Below, one piece after another: positions 14,101 to 26,691 of a DNA stretch of 64,000 nt (positions are counted from its first letter, which is position 1; the number at the start of each line of letters is the position of its first letter). Below the pieces are notes generated by a model that saw only the letters and a program-made list of their open reading frames with translations, ran no database searches and had not been told where the DNA came from. Source of the DNA: Sphagnum magellanicum (lineage: Eukaryota; Streptophyta; Sphagnopsida; Sphagnales; Sphagnaceae). Location of the stretch: assembly GCA_021904315.1 (NCBI GenBank), contig CM038914.1, positions 3,224,001 through 3,288,000 of the forward strand, read 5' to 3'. The position numbers and the translations under genes were made by a program.

Positions 14101-14345
14101 ATCCTTTAAAGTGTACCATCCAAAACAAAAAGGACCTAGGTCTCATTATGGTTTTTTTTTCCCCTATATTTTGATCGTCATCAAAATGAATGAATAAAAA
14201 AGTATCAAATATTTCATAAGTACCATATTTTAGACCACTACAATTTTACAATCACAATCATCTATAAGTGTGTCTTTACATGATAAAAAAGGACTAGGTT
14301 AAAAATATAGAAAATGTGATGTTGTGATAGGATTTTGGTACAATT
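14101..14345. repeat. ~245-bp dispersed repeat, copy 2
   Basis: Same family and orientation as 2884-3130, starting AAAATCCTTTAAAGTGTACCA and ending GATTTTGGTACAA. Being outside the copia element, it shows that the repeat is mobile independently of copia. Confidence 0.65.
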
Positions 14346-17300
14346 AAAAAAAATTGGACCACAATAGTTGTTTAAAACATGTAGTTAATGGTAGTGTGGT
14401 CTTCATGGACATGAATTTTCATATTGTGTTTTCATCAAATGGAAATTTCCCAATGTAATAGAATTTTTATTTTTTTTTCTAGTATTTTTTTTCTATGGGT
14501 TCATGCATTATTGTTTAGAGTGATCATGTTGTTATTGGGGTGCAATAATTTAATAAAGAACCATATATTTAACAAAAAAAATTTGGGAAATGGGTGAAAA
14601 AGAATCAATCACAACAATAAAATAATAATGTATGGTTGTCATTCAAGGAGTTTGAGATATCATTTTTCAGACCCCTCATTGGGGTTTCATTTCTAAGGTC
14701 CTATTTTTTATTAATCTTTGTGTTTTCCTACTTTTTTTTCACTATTTTTTTGGGGTAATATTTGAGAACCACAATTATTACAAATTAAAAAATTATAGTG
14801 ATATCGATATTATTTTTTATTTTTTAATTATAAAATCAATTATGAATACCCAATTTTTATTAAATAATTGATACAAAAAATTGGTTTACAGAAAATTTGA
14901 ACTTTTTTGATAAATTGGTAGGATATCAAAATCTTTGAATTTGAAAAAAATAAGCACCTTAGTTGTAATATGTGCATTAGAAACCCAAGACTAGGAGTTT
15001 TCAAGAAAAATGAGATTTTCCCCAAATTCATAGTTCTAGTTATTTGGAAACTCCTTACCTTAATTGACTTGATTAAAAGAAAGAAAAAATGATATATATT
15101 TTTAAATTAAAAAATATGAATAAAGAGATATAAGATTTTTTAATTTTTGTTTCCTTTTCATTGTAAATTTCTAAGGTGTATGCAAGATATGTGGTGATGT
15201 AATACTTGCAACCTAGCTTGGATTACACATGATATTGCTCAATTAATCAATCATCTTGAATTGAAAGCATCAATATTATCAGTATGTAAGTTTATGCAAG
15301 GTTTGAAAATTTCTTAGTCAATGTCAATGTCAATTCAATGCATATGCTTTAGTTTATTTTAAAATGGCATACGATATCATGCCAACTATAGGTATTTATG
15401 GTTTTTTTTATCCCACATGACATGCAAATTATTTGTCCTACCATGATCAACAATTGTTTCCTTGTTAATCTAAATGATCAAATGTGATTCTTAATTAGCT
15501 CCTTTGTATAACACAAACTCATGTTTTCATAAATCATTTTGTCACCTATGCAATTAAAAAATCACCATTTTCAATTCATTAATTACTAGTCATTTAGTAA
15601 GCTTTTAAACAAGTGAAATTGATCTAAAAATAATAATCAATGGACAATGTGTTGGCAATCTGTTTTTCAAGAATTGGCAACAAGTACTAGGACTTATTTC
15701 TTACAAAACTTAATATAAAAAACTCTAAAATCTACTTAGATTTTTTTAAAAATTGAGATTATTACAAACATGGAATTCAACTCATATATTGACAATGAAA
15801 CTAAAAAGTTAAATTAAGTTGGGTTTCTATGACCAAAATTGGGTAATTATATGTTCCATCAAATCCAAAAAATCACATTACAATTGAGAAAAGAGTTCAC
15901 ATTCAACATGTCATTGAATATCTACTCTCCTTTTTCTCCTTTTATAACATAGGATCTAATCATGGTTGGGGTACCACAACAAGAACAAGAAATGTTTTGT
16001 GTCTTCTGTCTTAAGTCCTAAGGCAAAATCAATGTTATGAGGTCCTAAACAACAAAAGGGTGGATATATATGTTTATTAATTAACCAAAAAAAGGAGAAT
16101 AGGTGATAAAAAATAATTGAGCAAATTTCCTATTCTTGTTTTTGTTGATTCTTTTTTTACAAAATTATGTAGTGGGACATGGTTCTTTAATCATGTTTCA
16201 AGATACTTAAGGACATGTTAAAATCGTCTAAATCATAAATAGTCATAAGCATTTTAATCAAGAAATATGTGAGTATTTAAGGAACTATAAATAAATAATA
16301 AATGAATAATTTGATACACATAATGATCATTCAAAATAATATCCTAACAAAGATTTTGGGGTTAGACAATTCTTTTGTGTACCCCAACCATGATTGCATT
16401 TCACAACCATATAGGTTTAGCAATTTTTACAATTGGAGCTTTAATCTTAAACTTCTAAGTCTTAAACCAGATGTTTGAATTATGAAATGTTCCAACAAGT
16501 GCATCATCATAACCTAGATTGCTTTTAAAGGTTGGTTTTAACCCCTATCAATTGTATTTGTTCAAGGCAACAAAACTTCAAACATATATGACCCATATAC
16601 ATGCAAGTCATCAGTATCATAAATAGTTGCATCACATAACCATACATGTCATCAATATTATAGACAATCCTAATGGCAATTGATGCCCATCCTAAGTTAT
16701 CATACCTATCAACAATCCCACCCCATACCATATGAGATATCGAGACTATATACATGCAAGTAGCTTTAATTGAGTTTCATCCAATGTACTACAAGAGAAG
16801 TTGGACTATCCCAACTTCTAGAATGTACTAAAAGTTATAGTTTTGCCTTAAACCAAAATTTATGACCTCAATTTCACTTTGCAATACGATTTACTCACAA
16901 AGGGCACATGAGTGAGAACCAATGGTGTTGTCATGCCAATGTTGTTGTCCATGACAACATCCTAGCATGCATAATTCATGTGCACATTTCATAGCATATC
17001 TCCATCACCATGTTGCATGAATGGGCATAGGTTTTATTGATTGGGTGATACGTTTGGTAGACCAAATCTATCCCTAGATTTGTGAGGTAGTCTAACTAGA
17101 TTTTGTGTGGCTATCCAGTCTCATTCCGTTCGGTCAGACAATTCACTTGTGTGTGTTAATATGATGAAAGTTTTTTTTTCCCTCTCTCTCTCTCTCTCTT
17201 CTGGTTGCTTGTGCTCCAATTTTGGGCTGCCCGCAACCCACATTTGTTGACTCCTAATAATTTGTACACCTTTTACTCACACACTATTTAACAATTCGCC

Positions 17301-18838
17301 CCTCTATTTTTCATTGCCAAAAATAGTACATAGTGATGTAGTAATAATTGCCATTTCTCCTTTCACTTACCTTCAGTGTGTTTTCTGGGGGACAAAGTTT
17401 TGCATTTTTCTGACCTGAAAAATATGATTTTGACACATGAAAAAGGATTTATGTGAAAAAAATGGCCCTAGTTCTCCAGATTATTGATTTTAAAAATTAA
17501 AAATGGTGAATTTTTTACAATGGGCTCCAGCAGGTAGCCAAAATATTAAATGATTTGATTAAAAAATTAATTCAATATTTGGTCTACAACCAAATTTGGC
17601 TACATCTTGTTGTTGATGATCACAAAAATTTGGCTACATCACAAAATTGGGAAAATAAAACCCTTGTAAGTTGCGAGATTTTAACATTGTATCAAGTTAT
17701 TTCTACCACTAGTTACTTTGAACTTTAGGTATAGTTGTGCTTCATGCACATGACTTTTGGAACTATATAAGATACTTGAATTAAGGCTAATTAAGCATGT
17801 CATTGCATTTGATGTTCATCACCTGGTCGAACATCACCTCCTATTACAAGCAAGGCCAGAGTTAAGGGAGTGAATCATAAGTTTGCAACAACTTATGTGA
17901 TGCTTAAGGTTGGGTGGAAAGCTCATGACAAATGTGTATTTTTCTATCATCTCTTGTTGATCCACAATCAATTTCCAACACAAGTTCCCTCTGCCTGCAC
18001 TCTTTGCAAGAGCAAGACTTGATGTGGTCAACCCTCTTGGTCTTATCATATATGCAGCAAGTAGATCAACTAATTCTCATTTGGTTGGTTGGTGGGAGGA
18101 GGGAGGGAGGGAGGGTTTGAGTTTGTGCTAGAATCCAATTGTGTATTGCCAATCCAAGCACTACAGAACAATAGCAACCTGCAAGACCCTCTGTCCAGTC
18201 CATTATTTTCTTAGTCCTTCTACTACTTCATGTCTTTACCAGAGTTGGCCGGTTATTGAGTTTCGACCCAGTTATCAGGCTGGTTATTAATCACGTATCA
18301 GTCAGTTACTGATTTTGTCGATAATAGGTTAAATTGATCATTGCTTGGTATTGAATTTTCAAAAATCTAATAACCTACCTGGATGACTTGATTATCATCC
18401 AAGTAGATTATCAATCTTTGAACATTAATACACAAAAAACAAAAAGGAATACTATTTTTAGTTTTATTAAAAAAATAGTATAACCAAATAATATACCTGG
18501 CAGGATAACCAATGGTTATGAATCAATTATTCGATAACCTACCTTATGCATAATCAATGGTTATTACTCAATTTTTTGATATCGATAACCTGTGTGATCT
18601 CCCAAAAAATTCAAGAGAATCGACCAATTGGCTATTTTAAAAGAAAAGAAATAACCATCCAACACTGGTCTTTACATCCCTAAATAGTGCAAAAATAAGG
18701 CCAGGGTGAACTAGCACCCACCAACTCACCACGAGGGATGAATGATGTGTGAACTAACCTACGATACTTACAAACTTACACAAATAGTTACTTACTTAGG
18801 TACTAGTGTGAGGTGGAAGTAGGAGGGTTAGTGATATC
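14346..18838. other. Intergenic DNA with two microsatellites
   Basis: AT-rich, no supported gene. It holds a CT run at 17182-17199 and a GGGA/GGGAG run at about 18088-18116. The short open frames at 17834-18120 on both strands overlap each other and resemble nothing I know. Confidence 0.45.
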
Positions 18839-18876
18839 AAAGTGGAACCTTAGTTTATCAACTAAGGTTCCACTTT
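18839..18876. repeat. Perfect 17-bp hairpin
   Basis: AAAGTGGAACCTTAGTT at 18839-18855 is followed by the loop TATC and then its exact reverse complement at 18860-18876. No coding context was seen on either side, so a function cannot be assigned. Confidence 0.85.
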
Positions 18877-19507
18877 AGTAACACAATTTGAACTTGCAAA
18901 TATGCACAAGACATGTACTTCTCCAAAAAGGGCCTGTAAAGAAATATGTTATTTTGATTGATCAATCATAATTTTGGATTAGTTCATGTAATTGCATACA
19001 AATGATCTACACTCCCCACTCTTTACAATGTTCAAATTTTCATATTTGTTTGATGAGGATTGGGGAAATAATAACTTGCATACTATTGTGGAAATGATAA
19101 ACACTAAGAGGCCCACATAGTGGATGTGGGTGGGTGGGATCTGCTCATACTTATTCTGTAGTAACAAACTTTCTATGGGGGGAGAAACCATATGACTAGA
19201 TCATGTGTGCCATGCTTCTCCTATTTGTGTGTGTATTTTTTCTTCTTTAAGGAGTGGATGGTCCACAGCTGTTCTGATAAAGGAGAGGAAGAGCTTGAAG
19301 AGCTTCCATGGCATTCAATAACTATTATGTAAACAAGAAGAATTGGGAATCCCCCACTTTCCAATAAAATAGCATCCTAAAGTGCAAAAAAATTATTAAA
19401 AAGCAAAACCTTGTGTTTTGTTGAATCCAAAATCCTTGTAAGTTGTGCTGCTCTTCTGGTGATTGGACATCAAACCCTAAATCCTGGAAATATAAGAAGG
19501 CCTTGTG

Positions 19508-19596
19508 TAGAGGATTTGACCCCTATAACCGTTCATGGTGCTCAACTTTAACTAGATGATGGACCACTTTGTCTAGAGGATTTGACCCCTATAACC
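19508..19596. repeat. 23-bp direct repeat pair
   Basis: TAGAGGATTTGACCCCTATA plus ACC occurs at 19508-19530 and again at 19574-19596, identical in both. The DNA between is not repeated. Confidence 0.8.
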
Positions 19597-20130
19597 AATC
19601 ACAGCAAACTTGTTTTGGCTATAGAATTTGAATTTTGCTGAGTCATGTGAGAAAGGGTTAGAAGCTGCTGGCTTTTCAAACTGGTGCTAGGCTACAAGTA
19701 AGTAAGCATAACTAAGCGACAACAAAAACTAGCCCTGCCAAAGGACATTTGTCCCCGTGTTTGCTGGCTTGCTTTTTGATGTTTAAAAAAACAATTCACA
19801 ACACTTTTTCCTCTCCTCGATATGCTCTTCTACCCATTTTCTAATGTTTCCTGAATGTAACCCAAGACAAGAGAAGTATCATGTGAGCTATCTGGAGCAC
19901 CTCATTTCATCCACTACCCTGATGCTATGGACAAATCACCTTCCTTTTTCTTAAAGTGCATGACTATTATATTATTTGCTCATCAAAGTTCCCATTGGAT
20001 ATGCACCTGCTTTTTGACACTTTCAAAGAGTTCCTTGGCATGTTGTTTCCTCCCTTCTAGTAAATTCCAGAGTTTCTCCCTCCTTTGGACTTCCCACACT
20101 AGTTGACTTCAAGTCTACCCTTACCCTAAC

Positions 20131-20380
20131 GTCCCTAAGGTCAGTTTCGTCATCAAATAATCCTCAAAATAGCGAAATGAAATTTTGTGAAAAATACAAA
20201 GTTGGCATGTTGAAAATCATCATAATTTATCATAAACTACACTCTGATTTACTACTCATATCACAATATTATTATAGTATATGATGGAAAAACTAATAAT
20301 TTCAAATTTAGAAAACACATGCATTTTTTGAAAATAAATAATTTTTTGTTTTATCAATGTGGAAACTGACCCTGGGCTAC
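20131..20380. mobile_element. MITE-like element, intact copy
   Basis: About 250 bp with imperfect terminal inverted repeats: CCCTAAGGTCAGTTTCGTCA at the left and the reverse complement of CCAGGGTCAGTTTCCACA at the right. Both halves align with the two outer parts of 49070-50300, which gives independent support for the ends. Non-coding. Confidence 0.75.
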
Positions 20381-21899
20381 TATTCAACTTATGGTTCCAT
20401 ACAAAATGGGGTTTGGATCAGACTTTAGGTAAGGTATCTCACCCATAAACTCAAACCCAAATTGAAGACCCATATTATGTTGGCCACGGCACTCCGTAGA
20501 TGATGCATCATGCAAATGAGTTCAATGTGGTGTTCAAGTTGTTAAAAGGGGCCGCCCAAGAGGAGAAAGTCTTGCTCAACTTTGAAAAATTAAGTGATTT
20601 TAGAGTTCTCCAATTTGCCAGAAGTGAGAAAACAAAAAGGTAGTGAAAAATCGCCAGACTTCTATACTTGGTTTTTAAAAAAAAAACGTGTAGCCAAAAT
20701 ATAGAAAGATGATAAAGGATTTGTATTTCATATTTGGTTTATAGTCAGATTTGGCTAAATCTTACCAGAGATGATCGCCACTTTTTCTATATCTTCCTAT
20801 GGATGATAGCTACTTTGGCTATAAACAAAAATTCTTAAAAAGAACACTGATACACAGTGATGTTACGATAGAGTTATGCATGAAATTTCAATACCTTTAA
20901 TGAGGACATAGGTATTATGTTTATTATTATTGGTTTAGTAGTGATCCTGGGAAGCATTGAGGTCTAAATCTCATGGAGACAGACAGCAAACTTTACCACT
21001 TGTATCAAATAGCTTTCTAGGATGTCAACTTGTGTAAAATGCCTTGAACTGATTGAAAATTGGAACCTAAAGTTTCCTTACTCTGAATGCTATTCATTGT
21101 CCCCAAAAATATATACTTTCTAGCAGGGTCCCTAGAAGAGATGTCTCCAGGGCTGCGATGCTAGCAAGGAACGTCCTTAGGTCCTCCAGCTCTCAGGAAT
21201 GTTTTCTGAAAATATAATTATTGCGACAATTCATCACAACAGCTAGTGAAGAACATTCCTCAAAGTGTGGGACCAAATTGGGCAGCTATGATGAGAGTCT
21301 CTAGAAAGCAAGCAGAGTGCTTGGTTGTTGGAGATTGGTTATTATCCTTGCTAACCCACTTTGCTACTTAGGTTTTGGGTGTTTCCAGCTAAGGGTTTTG
21401 CTATTGGTGGTGCCATTGATCGAGTATCGGTTGATAGGAGATCACCTTGCTGGGAGTGCTGCAGGTCTTACTAGGATTTATCTCTTTTTCACGTTTGAGG
21501 AAGGGCTTGGCAATTTGGGGTTTTAGGAAGGTTTTTTAATTGAATGAAGAAAATCAAATGAAATGATGCCACATGGTGCTCTGAAAATTCAGATTGCATT
21601 TTGAGCCCTCAGGCCTACCTCCACTAAAGAAAGTAGGTGCTTAACGAATGGTTGCTCCCTAACTCTTGAGTTTTGTTAATTTGGGGTTCAAGTTTGGCTT
21701 ATTATTGTTGAGAGGGTGAAAGTTTCTCATATCATTTCTTTGGTTGGTGGACCTCTGATGGTCTCAAATCATGGCACATTCGTCATATAAAGACGATCTT
21801 AAATTTGGGGCTAGGATACCACCTCCCCCACTTTCTCTAGTGACAACTCGTAAAAGTTGCTAGCTAAATGAAAATGACGTTATGCAAAAGCCTCAAAAT
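20381..21899. other. Intergenic, nothing recognised
   Basis: Mixed-composition DNA without a supported gene. The 69-codon plus-strand frame at 21317-21526 has no recognisable domain. Confidence 0.4.
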
Positions 21900-23040
21900 C
21901 TATTGGAGACACTCGTTGCAAGACTAGCTAAGCTTGGTAAGTCCACCCCTTTAGACCTCAACTATGTGACACATTACATGAAAGATGTTATAAAAGTCAC
22001 GATGGTTTGATTCTCAAGAAGCATGTCTCAATTCCTATTGCAACTCTAGATATGGAAGTGATCAAGAAAGGGGTTGCATTCATATAGAACATATTATCAT
22101 TACTAGTTTTCTAGCTAGCAAGTTACTTGAGCTTCACATTGTAGAGTGGATCAACATCATTAATCAATAGGTTCCAAGAGGTGGGGTGAACTTTTGAAGG
22201 GATGTTGGAAGACGATTTTACTACCTCTCTTCACCAAGTGTTAAAACCACTGAAATAGTACTCATGTTAGCTTTTAACTTTGTTGAGGACACAATGGTGC
22301 ACTACAATATTCCATTTGTGCATATTTACCTTTGACCCATATGCCATGGAGAGATTGAAAATACTAGTATGTATCATATTACATATGATGCCTTTGGAGT
22401 TTAGACAAATTGAAATGGCTTGGATGTTGCAAGACAAATAAATACATTGTTAGATTTTGATAACATGAATAAGGGAAGGAAAAAATCTTGCTTTTGCATT
22501 GCAATGGACCCATAAATGGGTTTGCCTACAATGGTTCATATCCTTGGTGTGGGAAGAGCTATTGACTATGAATAACTCCTTACAAAACATCAAGCAATAT
22601 GCATGGCAAATACAAATACCTTTAGTATAAATGCCTCCAAATATAAAAATGATAGAAAAAATTAATTTAAAGAAGGTAAAGGATATGGAATTAATTGAAT
22701 AAAACCCAAAACCTTAGCAAATTTTTTAAAATAGTTTTGCAAGCCAATGCCTAAACAAAACCTATAAAAGGGGCCCAAAGGAAAGTCAATGCCACTAAAA
22801 CAAATGTGGTTAAGGCTAGAATTGATTTGAAAAGAAAGGGTTTGAGGGAGTGATAATATTAGAGTCCCAACCCATCCCTATTGAAATAAACCTTGTTCGT
22901 CTTTCATAAAAATTCCCTAAAAACCAACTATGTGAAAAGTTGAACAAACCCATAAATGTGCACATAAAAGCACTTAACAAATTAGATTTGTATGTTTCCA
23001 ACTCACAACAAATCATATCATGATTAAGGTACCAAAAAGG
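21900..23040 (+). pseudogene. Unidentified decayed coding sequence
   Basis: Codon-like protein sequence persists across frames despite stops. Pieces include LETLVARLAKLGKSTPLDLN, then ATLDMEVIKKGVAFI, then LASKLLELHIVEWINIINQ and, after a stop, VPRGGVNF, RDVGRRFYYLSS and MLAFNFVEDTMVHYNIPFVH, ending near 22335. A weaker stretch near 22850-23030 reads PIPIEINLVRLS then FPKNQLCEKLNKPIN. At least one stop replaces a probable Trp or Gln codon. I do not recognise the family. A retroelement gag or a decayed plant gene are both possible. Confidence 0.4.
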
Positions 23041-24060
23041 ATTGTCTAACGAAAAAAAGATTGCAAAAGATTATTTTGGATTTTTATAATATTTATTACC
23101 TTATAATTATAGTGGATTTTTGTATGCATATAATTAGAATGATGTCATGTTAAATTAATAAAAAATCTAAGAATATATTGAATATAATATAAATGTCCTT
23201 TCAAGTTTTTAAAAATAATTTGACCTTGTTTTAATTGTAATTTTTATCTTAAAAGAATAAAAAAGGAATGTATTAAATATTACAATTGATTTCAAATTTT
23301 TTTCATGGATAAACAATGCTTACATCTATGTTTAACAATGTTCATTAACTGCATTTGATTAGATCATACATAGTATGAAAATTTTGAAGGTTACATACTT
23401 CATTTCAAAAGGGTTGCAAGAGAAAAGATTACATTTTTTGTCATTTGGTTGATTGTTTGTATTCACTAGACTTAAAATTTGTGGCCCCAAGCGCAAGTCA
23501 CATGTGCAAGAAATAATCATGCAAGAAATATGTCACATCGTCTATAGAAACTTATGTATTCATTTTTTACATTTCTCATTTTAAACCAAAATATCGATGT
23601 ATAATTACATATGCATGTGAAAAATCACATCACCATTTGAATTACCACAATTTGACTTATCTAGATTTTCATACTTGAATTTATTCCATGTAGATTTTAT
23701 ATTTGGTAGATAACAAAAACAAAATCCTTGATATTTCTGTCCCAAAATTGGTACCCTAATTGTGAATGTGCCTAACAAACACTTCATATTCCAACTAATG
23801 TTGTTAATATTCTTGCCAATATTCCCAACAAACCAAACCATTAAATAATTCATTTTCACATTTCAAAAATATTGGATGGCATAATGAGGAAGAGGGATTA
23901 GAGGAATTCCATGAAGTTCTACAACAAACCTCACCAGTAGGAAGGGAGGTTTTTTTGAAGAGGTGACACTTTCACCTATTGACTCAACTATTAAGAAGAA
24001 TAATACACTTAGGGATTTGAATGGGAAAAGGAACCTAAGAGATTAGGTGGAAAATGGAAA

Positions 24061-24090
24061 GGGGGGGAGGGGGGGGGGGGGGGGGGGGGC
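24061..24090. repeat. Poly-G tract
   Basis: An almost uninterrupted run of G (one A at 24068) followed by CAGGGGG. It creates a spurious glycine-rich frame. Its true length is likely to be poorly determined by sequencing. Confidence 0.85.
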
Positions 24091-24329
24091 AGGGGGTATT
24101 AGTAAGGAGGACATTATTGCCATTTTTTTTGTTAAGAAGGAGAATAGCCTTTACAAGTCTAAAGTTAATGCAAGAAGGTAGAAAGGTGATACAACTTCCA
24201 AAGGTGAACCCAAGATGCAACAATGATTATATGATTTGTGGGGTTTTAAGAAGGGCATTAAGGACAAACAATGAGAAAGGCCCTTGGAACAAGCTCTTCA
24301 ACCTTCAAATGTTATGTCATAAAATTTCA

Positions 24330-24560
24330 CATTGCAAATTACAATATTCAAGGCTAAACTTGGAAAAGAGGTTCATAAGTTGAAAATGTACATCCAAGGG
24401 TTAACACCCAAAATGGATGTGGTATTACTACATGAACAGAAACTTAAAGATGAAAAAGTAGTTAGCTTAAGCAAATATATGTGGAAAGATGCTAAAACTT
24501 GAAGAACTAAAACATATTTGTCTTACAAAAACTTTTGTCATGATTATGTTTGATAATAGT
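24330..24560 (+). pseudogene. Possible LINE endonuclease fragment
   Basis: One frame reads LKMYIQGLTPKMDVVLLHEQ then KLKDEKVVSLSKYMWKDAK before a stop. This resembles the N-terminal part of LINE apurinic-type endonucleases (…P.I..LQE.KL…). It is short and broken, with no RT nearby, so the call rests on one motif. Confidence 0.4.
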
Positions 24561-26691
24561 TGAATGTTCATTAGGGCCAAATGTCACTATGAGAAAATTA
24601 TGTCCATTGCAACTTGTCCATTGCAACTAAAAAGTGTTTGATAAAACTAGATTACAACTAGATAACCTAGTTACAACAAACATGATTTTCTCATAGTGTG
24701 TGTTTTGTATTTCCACAAGAAAATGTTGTTGTACATTGTACTTAGAAAATTGTATATACCCAACACCCAAAATCTTGTAATCCAACATTATATTGTCCCC
24801 ATTATCAAACAAATCTTAAGTGTGAAGTGGTTTGAAATTTTTCCCATAATGTGCTAGTTTACACTTATGACCAAACACTTTCCATATAAGGTTGGGCAAC
24901 AATGGTTTTTATAGAAATGTAAGGAATGCCTCCCATCACCAAACACATTTTTTTATATTTGAAATTAAATGACACCCAAATTATCTAAATTTATCCTATG
25001 GTTGAACACAAACAATCTCCCTAGGTAACACAAATTTTCATGCCCAGAGTTCAATCATGGGGTGCACTAGCCAGTGTAATCAGGCTGCATTGACTGCCCT
25101 ATGTTTGAACTCTTGCTCTGATCAATCACTGGCTTTTGTTTGGTGATGGATGTGCTTACCCTAATCCTTTTTCCTAGTCTGGCATATCAGATTCCTCGTA
25201 GCATATGGGATTTTCCTTAGCATGCCTTTTTCTTAGCTCTTTGAGGGACCAAGGTCAAGTTAGCTACATACCATCAACCTAGCCATAGGGAAGTTCAATG
25301 GGTCAGCAGGGAGTGGGAACTGGGAACCTAAGGACTTTTTGGTCATGTAAGCAATGACCAGAAGAGACACAACTTTCAAGCCTAGCTTCTCATGCCATGT
25401 CAGACCTATTTTAGATGGGGCTCCAGGGTCCAAATTCCTAGAACCAATTTGGACTCATTTGAAGCAAATTGAATCCCACACACTTTAGATACCATTGTTG
25501 CAACAATGGTATCTTTGACTGCAGTGGATTTCAGGTATAGGCAATAATGGGATTGCTAGGGATGGTGAATTGACTCTGTGGGTGTCGCATGAGATGGATG
25601 CACCCAAGAAATAATCCCAAACTGGGTGGCTTGGTCATGTCGGGTATAATCTACCAGTAAGTTCATTGCTTAGGATTCCTTTCTTAAAATCTGGATGATA
25701 GTGGAGGCAAGTGTGAAGATTGAAGAACACAAATGCTTATCTTCGCATGCCCAGCAAGTGGACATTAGTGCTCACCTGGATTTGCATGCATGTTTTCATG
25801 ACTCAATACTTTTGGTCATTTGCTTTGGATCTAATTCTTGCTCTAGAACTTTAATGCCTAGTCTCTACTGGAAGTTCAGTTTTGTTATTGGCTTTATTTC
25901 AGCGCTTCCTCACTTGAACATGGAGCATCTAAGCTTAGAGATGAATGTCACAAAGCATGCAACAGAACTTAGCATGAGGTGGGCATTTGTGTGAGCTTTT
26001 CAGAAATTTGCAAATCACTTAGACACAGTTGGAGAAAGAGAAGGATAATTTGCACTGGGCTATTCAATATACACCAGAATTGTCCTCTCCATTGTATTTA
26101 CATGATCTAGTAGTTTGTGCCCCAATCAACTTGTCTGAAACCCATTTGAGTAGCCTAGTTTTTCATGGGCCATTGTGCCGAATTACCCATCTAATTTTGT
26201 AATTCTTGCCAGATTCAACCTCATGAGTTCGATGTCTCTGGCACACTCAGTAGGTTACTTGCAAGTCCAAGCAGGTTTCAGACATCTACATTCTGGAGAG
26301 GTGTGTCTAGACAAGCAAGAGTTCATGAATTACAAGCAAGCTAGTCATGTTTTCATGTTCACACACTGAATCCAGTTGTATCTCCACAATGCCTATTTTG
26401 TGGGGTTAATATCCTATCAGATTGTGGGAGAAATTAACACTGAAGCCTCCATACCTGTCACCTGTACCAAACCATGTTAAGATGTAAGCTGAAAGGGTGA
26501 ATGGGAAGTTTGCAACTTTTCTACAAGAAACCATCAAAAGTGACCTTTCATACATGAGAAAATAACTACCTTGTTCTCAGAGCAGCTACAATTCTACTAG
26601 ATGAGTCTTATACCCCCCCAATTTGCTGAAGAAACAAGACAACCTCAGAACCCTAAAGTGAGAATCTGCCCATCTTGCATCAGCTTCTTTA

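Noticed and set aside
24054-24383. 109-codon frame with a glycine run
   Set aside because: The run is a translated poly-G tract and the rest has no domain in that frame.
25695-25994. 99-codon plus-strand frame beside WAT1 copy A
   Set aside because: The duplicated counterpart at about 57980-58280 has stops and frameshifts in the same frame, so it is not conserved as protein.
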